From Prevotella sp. AGR2160 (lineage in GTDB: Bacteria > Bacteroidota > Bacteroidia > Bacteroidales > Bacteroidaceae): a stretch of DNA of 64,000 nt. Location of the stretch: positions 1-64,000 of the forward strand of contig NZ_AUJK01000017.1 in the NCBI RefSeq assembly GCF_000424185.1. The letters are read 5' to 3'. Of this stretch, positions 7,989 through 15,731 are shown one piece after another. Numbering within the stretch: position 1 is the first letter of the stretch; every line of letters starts with the position of its first letter. Position numbers and translations under genes: made by a program. The notes beneath the pieces were generated by a model, which was given only the letters and a program-made list of their open reading frames with translations, was not told the origin of the DNA and did no database searches.

Positions 7989-8015
7989 GTGCCTTTTTTC
8001 CTACCTAGCCGCGCT

Positions 8016-9425
8016 CTACAAAGGCAGATCATTCTCATTCCAATCCATGGCCCCGAGAATCTTTTCCAACTGCGAAATGGCGAAAAGTGGGCAGATGGCG
8101 ATGTGGCGGACAGATTGATTGTCTTCTGAATCAATATATTCGAACTTGCCAAAATTCTCCATAGAGCACCTGACGGCATGGGAAAGGCCTTTCTCTCTCA
8201 TGAACAGCCATAGACTTTTCATGCCTCCTCTTTTACCGGCCTTCACCTCAATGGGTAATACCGTCAATTTATAACTGGAGATATAATCAATCTCCGCAAG
8301 AGAACTTTTAGCCTCTCTTACCCAATAAAATAATTTGTGCCGGATATTAGGAGTCCGATATCGAAGCAGTTCCAATCCAGCCACCATTTCCGCCATAGGA
8401 CCTTTGTTGACAAGATCAGATATGTCCGAAGTAAGGATATGCTCTGTCAATTCAGAGATATCGCCTGTCGTCATATTCAGCAGCCGAAGCAGAAGGCCGG
8501 TATCCAGCAACATAACCTTGCAATATGAATCATCAGCCTCACTCCCTAATGGTAATCCATTAGCGGCAGTATTTGCGACAGGTATTAAAATCCCAGCCAT
8601 ATAAAGCATGTCCAATGCCTTCTTCACCTCGTTAGCCTTGTATCCACCCTCCACCCGGGAATAGATAAACTTCTTAGTGACTTGTGTTGCTGCACTCTCC
8701 AGAGTTTTTCTTAGAAGAGTAGGGTCTACTTTCTTACGGTATTTCGGAAAATCATCCTCGTAAGACACTAATATATCGTCTTGTATTTCTTGGCATGAGA
8801 GATAGTCGTGTGTCGTAACCCATGTGCTTACAACTTCCGGCATCCCCCCAATAAGCAGATAATTTCTAAACTCCGCAACTAAACGATCGTATAATGGAGT
8901 TGGCAGGGGTTGATCAGCTGTTGCCATGTTTCTGGCATTCATCAAAAGCGACTCGCCGTTTGCTGCCAGAAACTCATCAAATGTCATCGGATACATGAAC
9001 ATCGAGTGTATTCTACCTACCCCAAAAGTGGGTAATTCGTCCAAGGCAAATTCCAACAGAGATCCGGCAGCAATCACATGCAGCCCCGGCATATCCTCCT
9101 TAAAGAAACGAAGAGACATAATGGCCTTAGGACATGCCTGTATTTCATCCAAGAACAAAAGAGTCTCACCACACACGATTGGCGTGTTGACAATAGCTGC
9201 TATTTGGGGAATGATTCTCTTGACATCTAAATCTCCTTCAAACAGCTGACTGAAGGCTGGTTGTTTCTCGAAATTGATCTCCACAAAACTTTTAAAGGTT
9301 TCTGCCAGATGGTGAACTGCTGTAGATTTGCCCCCCTGTCTGGCTCCACGTAGCAGAACCGGCTTATGGGTTGGTTTAGCGGCCCACTCAGAAAGATACT
9401 TATCTATTAATCTTGGGTAGTACAT
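8016..9425 (-). CDS. AAA ATPase with DUF4143 domain
   Basis: A 469-residue ATPase of the AAA_14/DUF4143 group. Walker A GARQGGKST lies near residue 26, Walker B LLFLDEIQACP near 88-98, and a C-terminal DUF4143 domain extends from roughly residue 205, with the nuclease-like segment AEIDYISSYKLTVLPIEVKAG near 385 (E, D and ExK spacing as in PD-(D/E)XK folds). These proteins are abundant in Bacteroidetes and of unknown role. Codon use is more AT-rich than neighbouring genes, and the gene sits in a repeat-rich stretch, suggesting acquisition. Its promoter lies just below a 33-bp tandem repeat. Confidence 0.88.
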   Translation of the reverse strand: MYYPRLIDKYLSEWAAKPTHKPVLLRGARQGGKSTAVHHLAETFKSFVEINFEKQPAFSQLFEGDLDVKRIIPQIAAIVNTPIVCGETLLFLDEIQACPKAIMSLRFFKEDMPGLHVIAAGSLLEFALDELPTFGVGRIHSMFMYPMTFDEFLAANGESLLMNARNMATADQPLPTPLYDRLVAEFRNYLLIGGMPEVVSTWVTTHDYLSCQEIQDDILVSYEDDFPKYRKKVDPTLLRKTLESAATQVTKKFIYSRVEGGYKANEVKKALDMLYMAGILIPVANTAANGLPLGSEADDSYCKVMLLDTGLLLRLLNMTTGDISELTEHILTSDISDLVNKGPMAEMVAGLELLRYRTPNIRHKLFYWVREAKSSLAEIDYISSYKLTVLPIEVKAGKRGGMKSLWLFMREKGLSHAVRCSMENFGKFEYIDSEDNQSVRHIAICPLFAISQLEKILGAMDWNENDLPL

Positions 9426-9474
9426 ATCGCGTTTTTGATTGTTTGAATGAAAGAAAGAGGAATATTTTCGGTTG

Positions 9475-9506
9475 CAAATATACGGAATTTATTGCTTGCA
9501 AACAAA
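9475..9506 (-). promoter_or_regulatory. Promoter of the DUF4143 ATPase gene
   Basis: Minus-strand -7 box TATATTTG (9482-9475) and a TTTG -33 box (9506-9503) with exactly 20 bases between. Three 33-bp repeats begin 12 bases further upstream. Confidence 0.6.
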
Positions 9507-9517
9507 TTAATTCTTTG

Positions 9518-9609
9518 TTTTTGACAAAATACAAACAATTAAAAGAGCGATTTTTGACAAAATACAAACAATTAAATCCCTTGTTTTTGACAAAATACAA
9601 ACAATTAAA
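9518..9609. repeat. Three 33-bp tandem repeats upstream of the ATPase promoter
   Basis: TTTTTGACAAAATACAAACA followed by ATTAAA begins at 9518, 9551 and 9584. About 26 bases are identical in each unit and the remaining 7 vary. The position just above the -33 box suggests an operator or activator site with about three helical turns per unit. Confidence 0.75.
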
Positions 9610-9621
9610 TATAATTTCCAC

Positions 9622-9699
9622 CGTAGGGGCGGCCCTTGTGGCCGCCCTAACGCCACAAAATCCCAATTAGGACGGCCACAAGGGCCGCACCCTACGGCG
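9622..9699. repeat. Inverted pair of family D repeats
   Basis: CCGTAGGGGCGGCCCTTGTG-GCCGCCC (from 9622) faces its reverse complement GGCCACAAGGGCCGCACCCTACGG (to about 9696). A long, GC-rich hairpin results between the convergent ends of deaD and the upstream region of the ATPase gene. It may end deaD transcription. Confidence 0.65.
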
Positions 9700-9719
9700 G
9701 GGAAGAGACCTGAAAAAAT

Positions 9720-9759
9720 CTTATTGTGATCAGATGTGATGTGATCAGTGTGATCAAAC
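9720..9759. repeat. Dispersed repeat family E, copy 1
   Basis: CTTATTGTGATCAGATGTGA followed by TGTGATCAGTGTGATCAAAC, rich in TGATCA palindromes, directly after the deaD stop codon. A reverse-oriented copy is at 17974-18009. Confidence 0.55.
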
Positions 9760-11631
9760 CTACTTCTTCTTCGGACGACGACGGGCCCAGCCCTCCTCAC
9801 TGAAATCGGGGATCTCACCCTTCAACTTGAAAGGCTTGTCCTTGATGAGGTCGCGCCACGACTCCTTTTCCCTGCCGTGGCGGGCCTGTTTGCCGCGGGA
9901 GCCATTATCTCCCTTGCGAGCCTCCTTGCGGGCGATACGGCGCTCGGCACCGGCCTTAGGACGTGCGCTGCGGCCGTGGCCACCCTCGTCGGCATCATTG
10001 CAGCGTACCTCACGGCCCTTATAGGTGGCGCCATTGATGGCGTTCATCACCTTTTCGGCATCGCCCTCGGGGACCTCGATATAGCAGAATTTCTGCAGCA
10101 GGTCGATATGGCCCACCTCCTGTTTGCTGCCGTGGATATGATGATTGAGAAACTGCATGATCTCTCCGGGATAGAAACCATCAGTCTTACCGAGGTTGAT
10201 GAAGAGACGGCGATATCCGGCCTCAGCCTCATGACTGCGGCGTCCACTGCTGACGCGGCCCTTGCGGTCGCCCTTCTCGTCCTTACGGTCACTGCGCTTG
10301 CCCGTAGGCTTCTCAATGACCGGCGCGTTCTTGTAATACTCCAGGAACTTACCGAAGGTGACGGCGACCATCTTCTTGATGAGGTCTTCCTTATCGAGAT
10401 ATTCAAACTGGCGGTTGATATCGTCCATATACGGGGCGATCTGCTCCTCGTCGATATCCGTCTTCATGATGTCGTCCATCGTCTTGTAGAGCTGTTTCTT
10501 GCAGATCTCCTCGGGCGTGGGCAGCGTGCCGTCGACAAACTCCTTGCCGATCTGCTTCTCAATCTGACGGACCTTCCATTTCTCTTTCGTATGGATAATG
10601 CTGATCGACGTACCCTTCTTGCCCGCACGGCCCGTACGGCCACTGCGGTGAGTATAGCTCTCGATATCATCGGGCAGACCGTAGTTGATGACATGCGTGA
10701 GATCCTCTACATCGAGGCCGCGGGCAGCGACATCGGTGGCAACGAGGAACTGCACCGTATGCTGGCGGAATTTCTGCATCGTCAGGTCACGCTGCTGCTG
10801 GCTGAGGTCACCGTGGAGGGCCTCGGCGTTGTAGCCGTCCTTGATGAGCTTGTCGGCAATCTCCTGCGTCTCGAGCTTCGTACGGCAGAAGATGATGGCG
10901 AAGATACGCGGGTAATAGTCTACGATACGCTTCAAGGCCAGATACTTGTCCTTGGAGTGAACGAGATAGTAGATGTGGTTGACATGCTCGGCGCCCTCAT
11001 TACGGCTGCCGACAACGATCTCCTTATAGTCGTGGAGATACTGCTGCGCGATCTTCTCAATCTCCTTGCTCATCGTGGCGGAGAAGAGGAGCGTGTTGTG
11101 GTCCTCGGGCAACTGCTCGAAGATGGCGTTGATACTCTCGGAGAAGCCCATGTTCAGCATCTCATCGGCCTCGTCGAGGACGATATTGCGGACGTTGTCG
11201 AGCTGCGCCACGCCACGGTTGATGAGGTCGATGAGACGGCCCGGCGTGGCGACAATGACCTGCACGCCCTTCTTCAACTGGCGGATCTGCGGCACGATGT
11301 CGGCACCGCCGTAGACGGGCACGATATGAAGGCCATGGATATACTTGGCAAAAGCGTTGAGATCATCGGCGATCTGCAGACAGAGCTCACGCGTGGGCGA
11401 GAGGATGACGGCCTGCGTCGTCTTCGCCTCAGCATCGGTCTTCTGCAGCACGGGGAGGCCATAAGCGGCCGTCTTGCCCGTACCGGTCTGCGCCAGTGCG
11501 ATGACATCATTCTTATTGCCTAAAAGATACGGGATGACTTCTTTCTGGACCGGCATCGGCTGCTCAAAGCCCAGTTCCTCAATGGCGCGGCGAATCTCTT
11601 CGCTGACGCCTAACTGTTCAAATGTTTTCAA
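9760..11631 (-). CDS. deaD: DEAD-box RNA helicase
   Basis: A 623-residue ATP-dependent RNA helicase, probably for ribosome assembly and RNA unwinding at low temperature. All core motifs are present in order: Q-motif region GFEQPMPVQ, AQTGTGKT, PTRELCLQ, DEAD, SAT, RGLDVEDLTHVINYG and HRSGRTGRAG. A DbpA/CsdA-type RNA-binding domain follows near 480-560 (YRRLFINLGKTDGFYPGEI), then a lysine/arginine-rich tail ending RRRPKKK, which fits a DeaD/CsdA protein. It is monocistronic with a leader of about 100 bases, a possible place for cold-shock control. Confidence 0.93.
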   Translation of the reverse strand: MKTFEQLGVSEEIRRAIEELGFEQPMPVQKEVIPYLLGNKNDVIALAQTGTGKTAAYGLPVLQKTDAEAKTTQAVILSPTRELCLQIADDLNAFAKYIHGLHIVPVYGGADIVPQIRQLKKGVQVIVATPGRLIDLINRGVAQLDNVRNIVLDEADEMLNMGFSESINAIFEQLPEDHNTLLFSATMSKEIEKIAQQYLHDYKEIVVGSRNEGAEHVNHIYYLVHSKDKYLALKRIVDYYPRIFAIIFCRTKLETQEIADKLIKDGYNAEALHGDLSQQQRDLTMQKFRQHTVQFLVATDVAARGLDVEDLTHVINYGLPDDIESYTHRSGRTGRAGKKGTSISIIHTKEKWKVRQIEKQIGKEFVDGTLPTPEEICKKQLYKTMDDIMKTDIDEEQIAPYMDDINRQFEYLDKEDLIKKMVAVTFGKFLEYYKNAPVIEKPTGKRSDRKDEKGDRKGRVSSGRRSHEAEAGYRRLFINLGKTDGFYPGEIMQFLNHHIHGSKQEVGHIDLLQKFCYIEVPEGDAEKVMNAINGATYKGREVRCNDADEGGHGRSARPKAGAERRIARKEARKGDNGSRGKQARHGREKESWRDLIKDKPFKLKGEIPDFSEEGWARRRPKKK

Positions 11632-11737
11632 AATCTGTTACCTGATATTTTTTAATACGCTTCCTGTGAGGGGATAACTTCGCCCTCCCAGCCATGAAAA
11701 TATCGGGCGATGATCCTCCGTTCTTAGAAATCGGGTG

Positions 11738-11745
11738 CAAAGGTA
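11738..11745 (-). promoter_or_regulatory. -7 box of deaD
   Basis: Minus-strand TACCTTTG followed by CACCC. It lies about 107 bases upstream of the start codon, leaving a long 5' leader. Confidence 0.5.
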
Positions 11746-11814
11746 ATGATTTTCATTGATAATCAAGGCAGAAAAAAGAGGAAAAGATATTTTTTTCTAA
11801 ATTTTGGAAAATAA

Positions 11815-11847
11815 TTTTGTAATTCAGAAATATTATCCTTATCTTTG
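11815..11847 (+). promoter_or_regulatory. Promoter of the higBA module
   Basis: TTTTG at 11815-11819 and TATCTTTG at 11840-11847 with a 20-base spacer. The ATG of higB is at 11866. HigA would be expected to bind here; no obvious palindrome stands out. Confidence 0.6.
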
Positions 11848-11865
11848 TACAAAAATGATGATGTT

Positions 11866-12162
11866 ATGCATATTATCAAAAGAAAGACTATCGTAGATTT
11901 CTATTTAAAGAATCCACAGTCAAAGGATGCTTTAGAAGACTGGTTTAGTAAAACCAAAAAAGCTACATGGACTAACTTTGCTGATATGAAAATGACTTTC
12001 AATAGTGTAGACAACGTTGGAAACCAACATTATGTCTTTAATATTAAAGGAAATGACTATCGCTTGGTGGCCGTGGTGAAGTTTACCATTCAAAATGTAT
12101 TGATACGATTTATCGGAACCCACAAGCAATATGACCATATAAAAACGATTAATGAAATATAG
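11866..12162 (+). CDS. higB: HigB-type mRNA interferase toxin
   Basis: A 98-residue RelE-superfamily toxin that cleaves mRNA on the ribosome. HigB hallmarks are MHIIKRKTIVDFYLKNP at the start, the WTNFADMK segment near 43-50, YVFNIKGNDYRLV near 63-75, and the C-terminal FIGTHKQYDHI. An in-frame TTG seven codons upstream also opens the frame, but the ATG at 11866 gives the canonical N-terminus. The stop overlaps the possible higA start at 12152. The pair is clearly AT-richer than the GC-rich flanking genes, as expected for a mobile module. Confidence 0.9.
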   Translation: MHIIKRKTIVDFYLKNPQSKDALEDWFSKTKKATWTNFADMKMTFNSVDNVGNQHYVFNIKGNDYRLVAVVKFTIQNVLIRFIGTHKQYDHIKTINEI

Positions 12163-12532
12163 CTTTATGGCAAGAATTAAGAACGAAACAGAATACAATG
12201 CATTGATGAAAAGGGTAGAAGAACTTGCTCCTCAGTTCGATGACAGCACGCCGACTTCTGACCCAAAAGTCATAGAGTACGTCATGCTCTCCAATCTTAT
12301 TGAAGAGTATGAGGAGGAGCATTATCCTATTCAGACGCCTTCGTTGCCTAACGTAATTAAGTTGAGGATGTATGAAATGGGATTGACTCAGACTAAATTA
12401 TCTTCTATTCTTGGTGTCAGCCCATCTAGGATAAGCGATTATCTCTCAGGTAAGAGTGAACCAACCTTACAGATTGGGCGAAAAATTAGTAAAACTTTGA
12501 ATATTGATGCCAATGTTGTGCTAGGAGTATAA
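12152..12532 (+). CDS. higA: HigA-type antitoxin with XRE helix-turn-helix
   Basis: A 126-residue antitoxin partner of HigB. The C-terminal half is an XRE helix-turn-helix: MGLTQTKLSSILGVSPSRIS near 86-105, then DYLSGKSEPTL. The N-terminal half is acidic (IEEYEEEHYP). The 12152 start overlaps higB by 11 bases; ATG at 12167 (MARIKN), five bases after the higB stop, is an equally possible start. It should neutralise HigB and repress the shared promoter. Confidence 0.9.
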   Translation: MKYSFMARIKNETEYNALMKRVEELAPQFDDSTPTSDPKVIEYVMLSNLIEEYEEEHYPIQTPSLPNVIKLRMYEMGLTQTKLSSILGVSPSRISDYLSGKSEPTLQIGRKISKTLNIDANVVLGV

Positions 12533-12537
12533 AAGAT

Positions 12538-13068
12538 ATGAAGTTAGCAGTATTTTGTTCAGCGAATAACGGTATCGTGGCGGAGTTTGCGGAAGCGACG
12601 ACAGAGCTCGGACGATGGATGGCCACGGAAGGGCATACGCTCGTCTATGGCGGCTGCAACAGCGGGCTGATGGAGTGTATCGGCAAGGCCGTCCACGACG
12701 GCGGCGGCATGACGATCGGTGTTCTGCCTACAATGGTGGAGCGCGGCGGCCGCAAGTCCGACTTCGTCGACGTGGAGATTCCCTGCGACAACCTCAGCGA
12801 CCGTAAGGACCTCATGCTCGCGCAGTGTGATGCTACTATCGCCCTGCCGGGAGGCATCGGCACGCTCGACGAGATCTTCACCGTTGCCGCCTCACATCTC
12901 ATCGGCTATCATCAGAAACCGGTAATCCTCTATAATATCAACGGCTTCTGGGATCCACTCATCGCCTTGCTGGAGAATCTTGAGCAGCGCGGGATGCTCC
13001 GCGGTCATTACACTGATGATATCCGCGTCGCCAACAGTCTGGAGGAGCTGAAAAAGATACTGCTGTAA
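12538..13068 (+). CDS. LOG-family nucleotide phosphoribohydrolase
   Basis: A 176-residue Rossmann-fold protein of the LOG (TIGR00730) family. It would hydrolyse the N-glycosidic bond of a nucleoside 5'-monophosphate, as in cytokinin-activating enzymes. The signature PGGIGTLDE is at about 103-111, preceded by the phosphate-binding VYGGCNSGLM near 37-46 and a conserved RKD near 87. The length matches the family. It starts five bases after higA but has normal genomic base composition, unlike the toxin pair; the natural substrate in Bacteroidales is not established. Confidence 0.88.
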   Translation: MKLAVFCSANNGIVAEFAEATTELGRWMATEGHTLVYGGCNSGLMECIGKAVHDGGGMTIGVLPTMVERGGRKSDFVDVEIPCDNLSDRKDLMLAQCDATIALPGGIGTLDEIFTVAASHLIGYHQKPVILYNINGFWDPLIALLENLEQRGMLRGHYTDDIRVANSLEELKKILL

Positions 13069-13088
13069 CCCTTTAAACCCTTTTGACA

Positions 13089-14009
13089 ATGGAAGTTAGA
13101 GACATTTTTGCATTAAGAAAGGAGGGAAAATTAGAAGAAGCCTATGAGGCGATCTCACGCATTTACGCTGTCCACCGCGGCCCACATACGAATCTATGTA
13201 TGTTCTGGTGTACGAATGATATCTTAAAGTTACGACTGGGTATGCGGAAGGTTGAGGAGGCTCGTCGGTTGCTTTATCAACTTGTAAAGCTCTATCCGCA
13301 AACCGAGGACAGACTCATGCAAGGCAACCGGGCAATCATATCTGCAGCGCTGAAGATGGACCGTATTGTGGAGAACTTCAACCTGATCTATTTCATGCCC
13401 TATTTCAACCGGATGACCGATGCCGATTGGCAACCCTATGTCTATAATGGTCATCCCGTTCCCTCTCTCGGTCAGCAGGTCGTTAACCATCTTCTTCGGG
13501 ATCTCCCGAACCGTGATGCTGAATATATCAATCAGATTGCTGATCTTTTTCGTGTGGCTATGCGAAAGTCTCCTTATTATGTAGAGAACTTGCGCCACTT
13601 GGCACAGATGCATACGCTTCTCGGACAGACAGACAAAGCCGTGGATGTCTATAAGAAAGTTTTACGGCGACACCATGAGAGCTATCTCTATGCCGAACTG
13701 GCAAAATTATTGCCAGATACAAACATGAAGATAGCTCTCTATTGTCAGGCCGTCGTCCACCAACGAAGGGAGGGGTTTGCGGCCAAATATCACCGTGAAC
13801 TGGCTCTGCTCATGCAGGATAGTAATCCCCGTCGTGCTGCTTACGAGCTTCAGCAGTGTCTCCGCATCCGACAGAATAAAGGACAGCATGTATCAGCCTA
13901 TACCCTCCGCTTGCAGGAGAAGTTGAAGGGCATTGAGCCCGTCACTGCCGACGACGAGCAAACCCTCTACGAGCACGCTGAGGCCGTTGTCAAAGAGTTG
14001 ATAGGGTAA
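13089..14009 (+). CDS. TPR-repeat protein, unknown function
   Basis: A 306-residue, mostly helical, soluble protein without signal peptide or membrane segment. TPR-like helices are seen at the N-terminus (FALRKEGKLEEAYEAISRIY) and again in the middle (HLAQMHTLLGQTDKAVDVYKKV, near 175-196), so it probably mediates protein contacts. I do not recognise a catalytic domain. The frame opens at a TTG (13083), but the ATG at 13089 follows an A-rich start region and is preferred. It lies 20 bases after the LOG gene and may share its transcript. Confidence 0.7.
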   Translation: MEVRDIFALRKEGKLEEAYEAISRIYAVHRGPHTNLCMFWCTNDILKLRLGMRKVEEARRLLYQLVKLYPQTEDRLMQGNRAIISAALKMDRIVENFNLIYFMPYFNRMTDADWQPYVYNGHPVPSLGQQVVNHLLRDLPNRDAEYINQIADLFRVAMRKSPYYVENLRHLAQMHTLLGQTDKAVDVYKKVLRRHHESYLYAELAKLLPDTNMKIALYCQAVVHQRREGFAAKYHRELALLMQDSNPRRAAYELQQCLRIRQNKGQHVSAYTLRLQEKLKGIEPVTADDEQTLYEHAEAVVKELIG

Positions 14010-14031
14010 AGCCCCCTTCGCCGAGACCGGC

Positions 14032-15396
14032 TTAATTCTTAAAGCTATGTATCGGCGCGGGGATGCGACCTGTGCGGTTCACGAAATTATCGCTGGCAAA
14101 CGTGCTCACGGGCATGATCGGCGCATGACCGAGGAGACCGCCGAAATCCACATGATCACCGACCTTCTTGCCGATAACGGGGATGACACGCACGGCCGTC
14201 GTCTTCTGGTTGACCATACCGATGGCCGCCTCATCAGCGATGATACCGGCAATATTCGCGGGTGTCGTATCACCGGGGATGGCAATCATATCCAAGCCTA
14301 CGGAGCAGACACACGTCATGGCCTCCAACTTCTCAATACGCAGGGCACCAGCCTCCACGGCATCAATCATGCCCTGGTCCTCACTGACGGGAATGAAGGC
14401 ACCACTGAGACCGCCGACGTATGAGCTAGCCATGATACCACCTTTCTTCACCTGATCGTTGAGCATGGCGAGGGCTGCCGTCGTACCCGGCGCACCGGGC
14501 TGTTCAACGCCCATCTCCTTCAGAATATCGGCCACACTGTCGCCGATGGCCGGCGTAGGAGCCAGACTAAGGTCGATGATGCCGAAGGGGATGCCGAGGC
14601 GCTTGCTGGCCTCCTTGGCAACGAGCTGGCCGACACGCGTGATCTTGAAGGCCGTACGCTTGATCGTCGTACCCAGTTCCTCGAAATTCTTACCACGCAC
14701 TTCCTCCAGGGCATGCTTCACGACACCAGGGCCACTGACACCGACGCTGATGACGGCATCGGGCTCGGTGACACCGTGGAAGGCACCGGCCATGAACGGG
14801 TTGTCGTCGGGAGCATTGCAAAGGACGACGAGCTTGGCGCAGCCGATAGATCCCTGGTCCTTCGTCTTCTCTGCCGTCTCGTGGACCATATCACCCATGA
14901 GGCGCACGGCATTCATGTTGATACCCGTCTTCGTAGAGCCGACATTCACGGAAGAGCAGATCAGCTCCGTCTCGGCGAGGGCCTGGGGGATGGAGCGCAT
15001 GAAGAGTTCATCGCTCGGCGTCATACCCTTGCAGACCACGGCGGAGTAGCCACCGAGGAAGTTGATGCCGACGGTATGAGCGGCCTTGTCGAGCGTCTTG
15101 CAGATCTTCACATAGTCCTCGGGGGTATGGCAGGCACTGCCGCCGATGAGGGCCACGGGGGTCACGGCGATACGCTTGTTGACGATAGGGATGCCATACT
15201 CACGCGAGATGTCCTCACCCGTCTTCACGAGGTTCTTGGCCAGATGCGTGATCTTGTTGTATACGTTATTGCACAGACGGTCGAGGTCGCTGTCCACACA
15301 GTCGAGGAGACTGATGCCCATGGTGATGGTGCGGACATCGAAGTTCTCCTGCTCGATCATCTTGTTGGTCTCGATTACATCAGAGATATTGATCAT
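14032..15396 (-). CDS. PFL (UPF0210/DUF711) family protein
   Basis: A 454-residue protein of the UPF0210 family, whose fold resembles pyruvate-formate lyase/glycyl-radical enzymes but without a glycyl-radical site. Recognisable segments are [20 protein letters not shown] near the N-terminus, [15 protein letters not shown], a glycine-rich [15 protein letters not shown] near 330, and the family's C-terminal [10 protein letters not shown]. The biochemical role is unknown. It follows a small ACT-domain gene by 33 bases; the ACT plus UPF0210 pair is a conserved neighbourhood that I recall from many anaerobes, so the ACT protein probably regulates it. Confidence 0.88.
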   Translation of the reverse strand: MINISDVIETNKMIEQENFDVRTITMGISLLDCVDSDLDRLCNNVYNKITHLAKNLVKTGEDISREYGIPIVNKRIAVTPVALIGGSACHTPEDYVKICKTLDKAAHTVGINFLGGYSAVVCKGMTPSDELFMRSIPQALAETELICSSVNVGSTKTGINMNAVRLMGDMVHETAEKTKDQGSIGCAKLVVLCNAPDDNPFMAGAFHGVTEPDAVISVGVSGPGVVKHALEEVRGKNFEELGTTIKRTAFKITRVGQLVAKEASKRLGIPFGIIDLSLAPTPAIGDSVADILKEMGVEQPGAPGTTAALAMLNDQVKKGGIMASSYVGGLSGAFIPVSEDQGMIDAVEAGALRIEKLEAMTCVCSVGLDMIAIPGDTTPANIAGIIADEAAIGMVNQKTTAVRVIPVIGKKVGDHVDFGGLLGHAPIMPVSTFASDNFVNRTGRIPAPIHSFKN

Positions 15397-15429
15397 CTTC
15401 TGCTTCCTTTTATTGTTTACCTATTGATA

Positions 15430-15702
15430 TTATACGCGGTGCATGCGGTCGAAGATCTCCTCGCGCTGGCACTTGATCTGCACGCCGAGGACCTTGCCGA
15501 CCTCCTCGAGCTCCGTGTCAATCTGTTCGAAGTTCTTCGTCACCTTCGACATGTCCACCATCATCATCATGTTGAAATAGCCATGAATGATGGTCTGTGA
15601 GATATCGAGGATGTTGACATTGTTCTCTGCGAGATAGGTGCAGACACGGGCGATGATACCCACGGTATCCTTACCCACTACGGTGATAATAGCCTTATTC
15701 AT
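15430..15702 (-). CDS. ACT-domain protein (UPF0237)
   Basis: A 90-residue protein formed of one ACT domain: MNKAIITVVGKDTVGIIARV, then LAENNVNILDISQTI and a second beta-alpha half (DMSKVTKNFEQIDTELEEVG). ACT domains bind small ligands, usually amino acids, and regulate partner enzymes. I take the start at 15702 because the longer frame (to 15756) would run into the S46 peptidase gene and adds a non-conserved leader. It sits between the S46 peptidase and the PFL-family gene. Confidence 0.88.
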   Translation of the reverse strand: MNKAIITVVGKDTVGIIARVCTYLAENNVNILDISQTIIHGYFNMMMMVDMSKVTKNFEQIDTELEEVGKVLGVQIKCQREEIFDRMHRV

Positions 15703-15731
15703 TGTTGCTTGATTTTTATTGTCGTTTCGCT

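Larger units (their letters stand above)
7375..8015. other. Gene-free, AT-rich stretch
   Basis: No credible reading frame on either strand. It holds one copy of hairpin repeat G (7525-7600), a small hairpin TTGGGAA/TTCCCAA at 7921-7940 and a terminator at 7962-7988. I see no TAnnTTTG promoter that would support a small RNA. The rest is unexplained AT-rich sequence. Confidence 0.6.

Noticed and set aside
7800..7990. Small RNA ending at the 7962-7988 terminator
   Set aside because: A hairpin and terminator exist, but no TAnnTTTG promoter with a -33 box is seen upstream, so a transcript is not supported by sequence alone.
9518..9609. CRISPR array
   Set aside because: The repeats are only three with 7-base variable parts and no cas gene; this is a tandem repeat next to a promoter.
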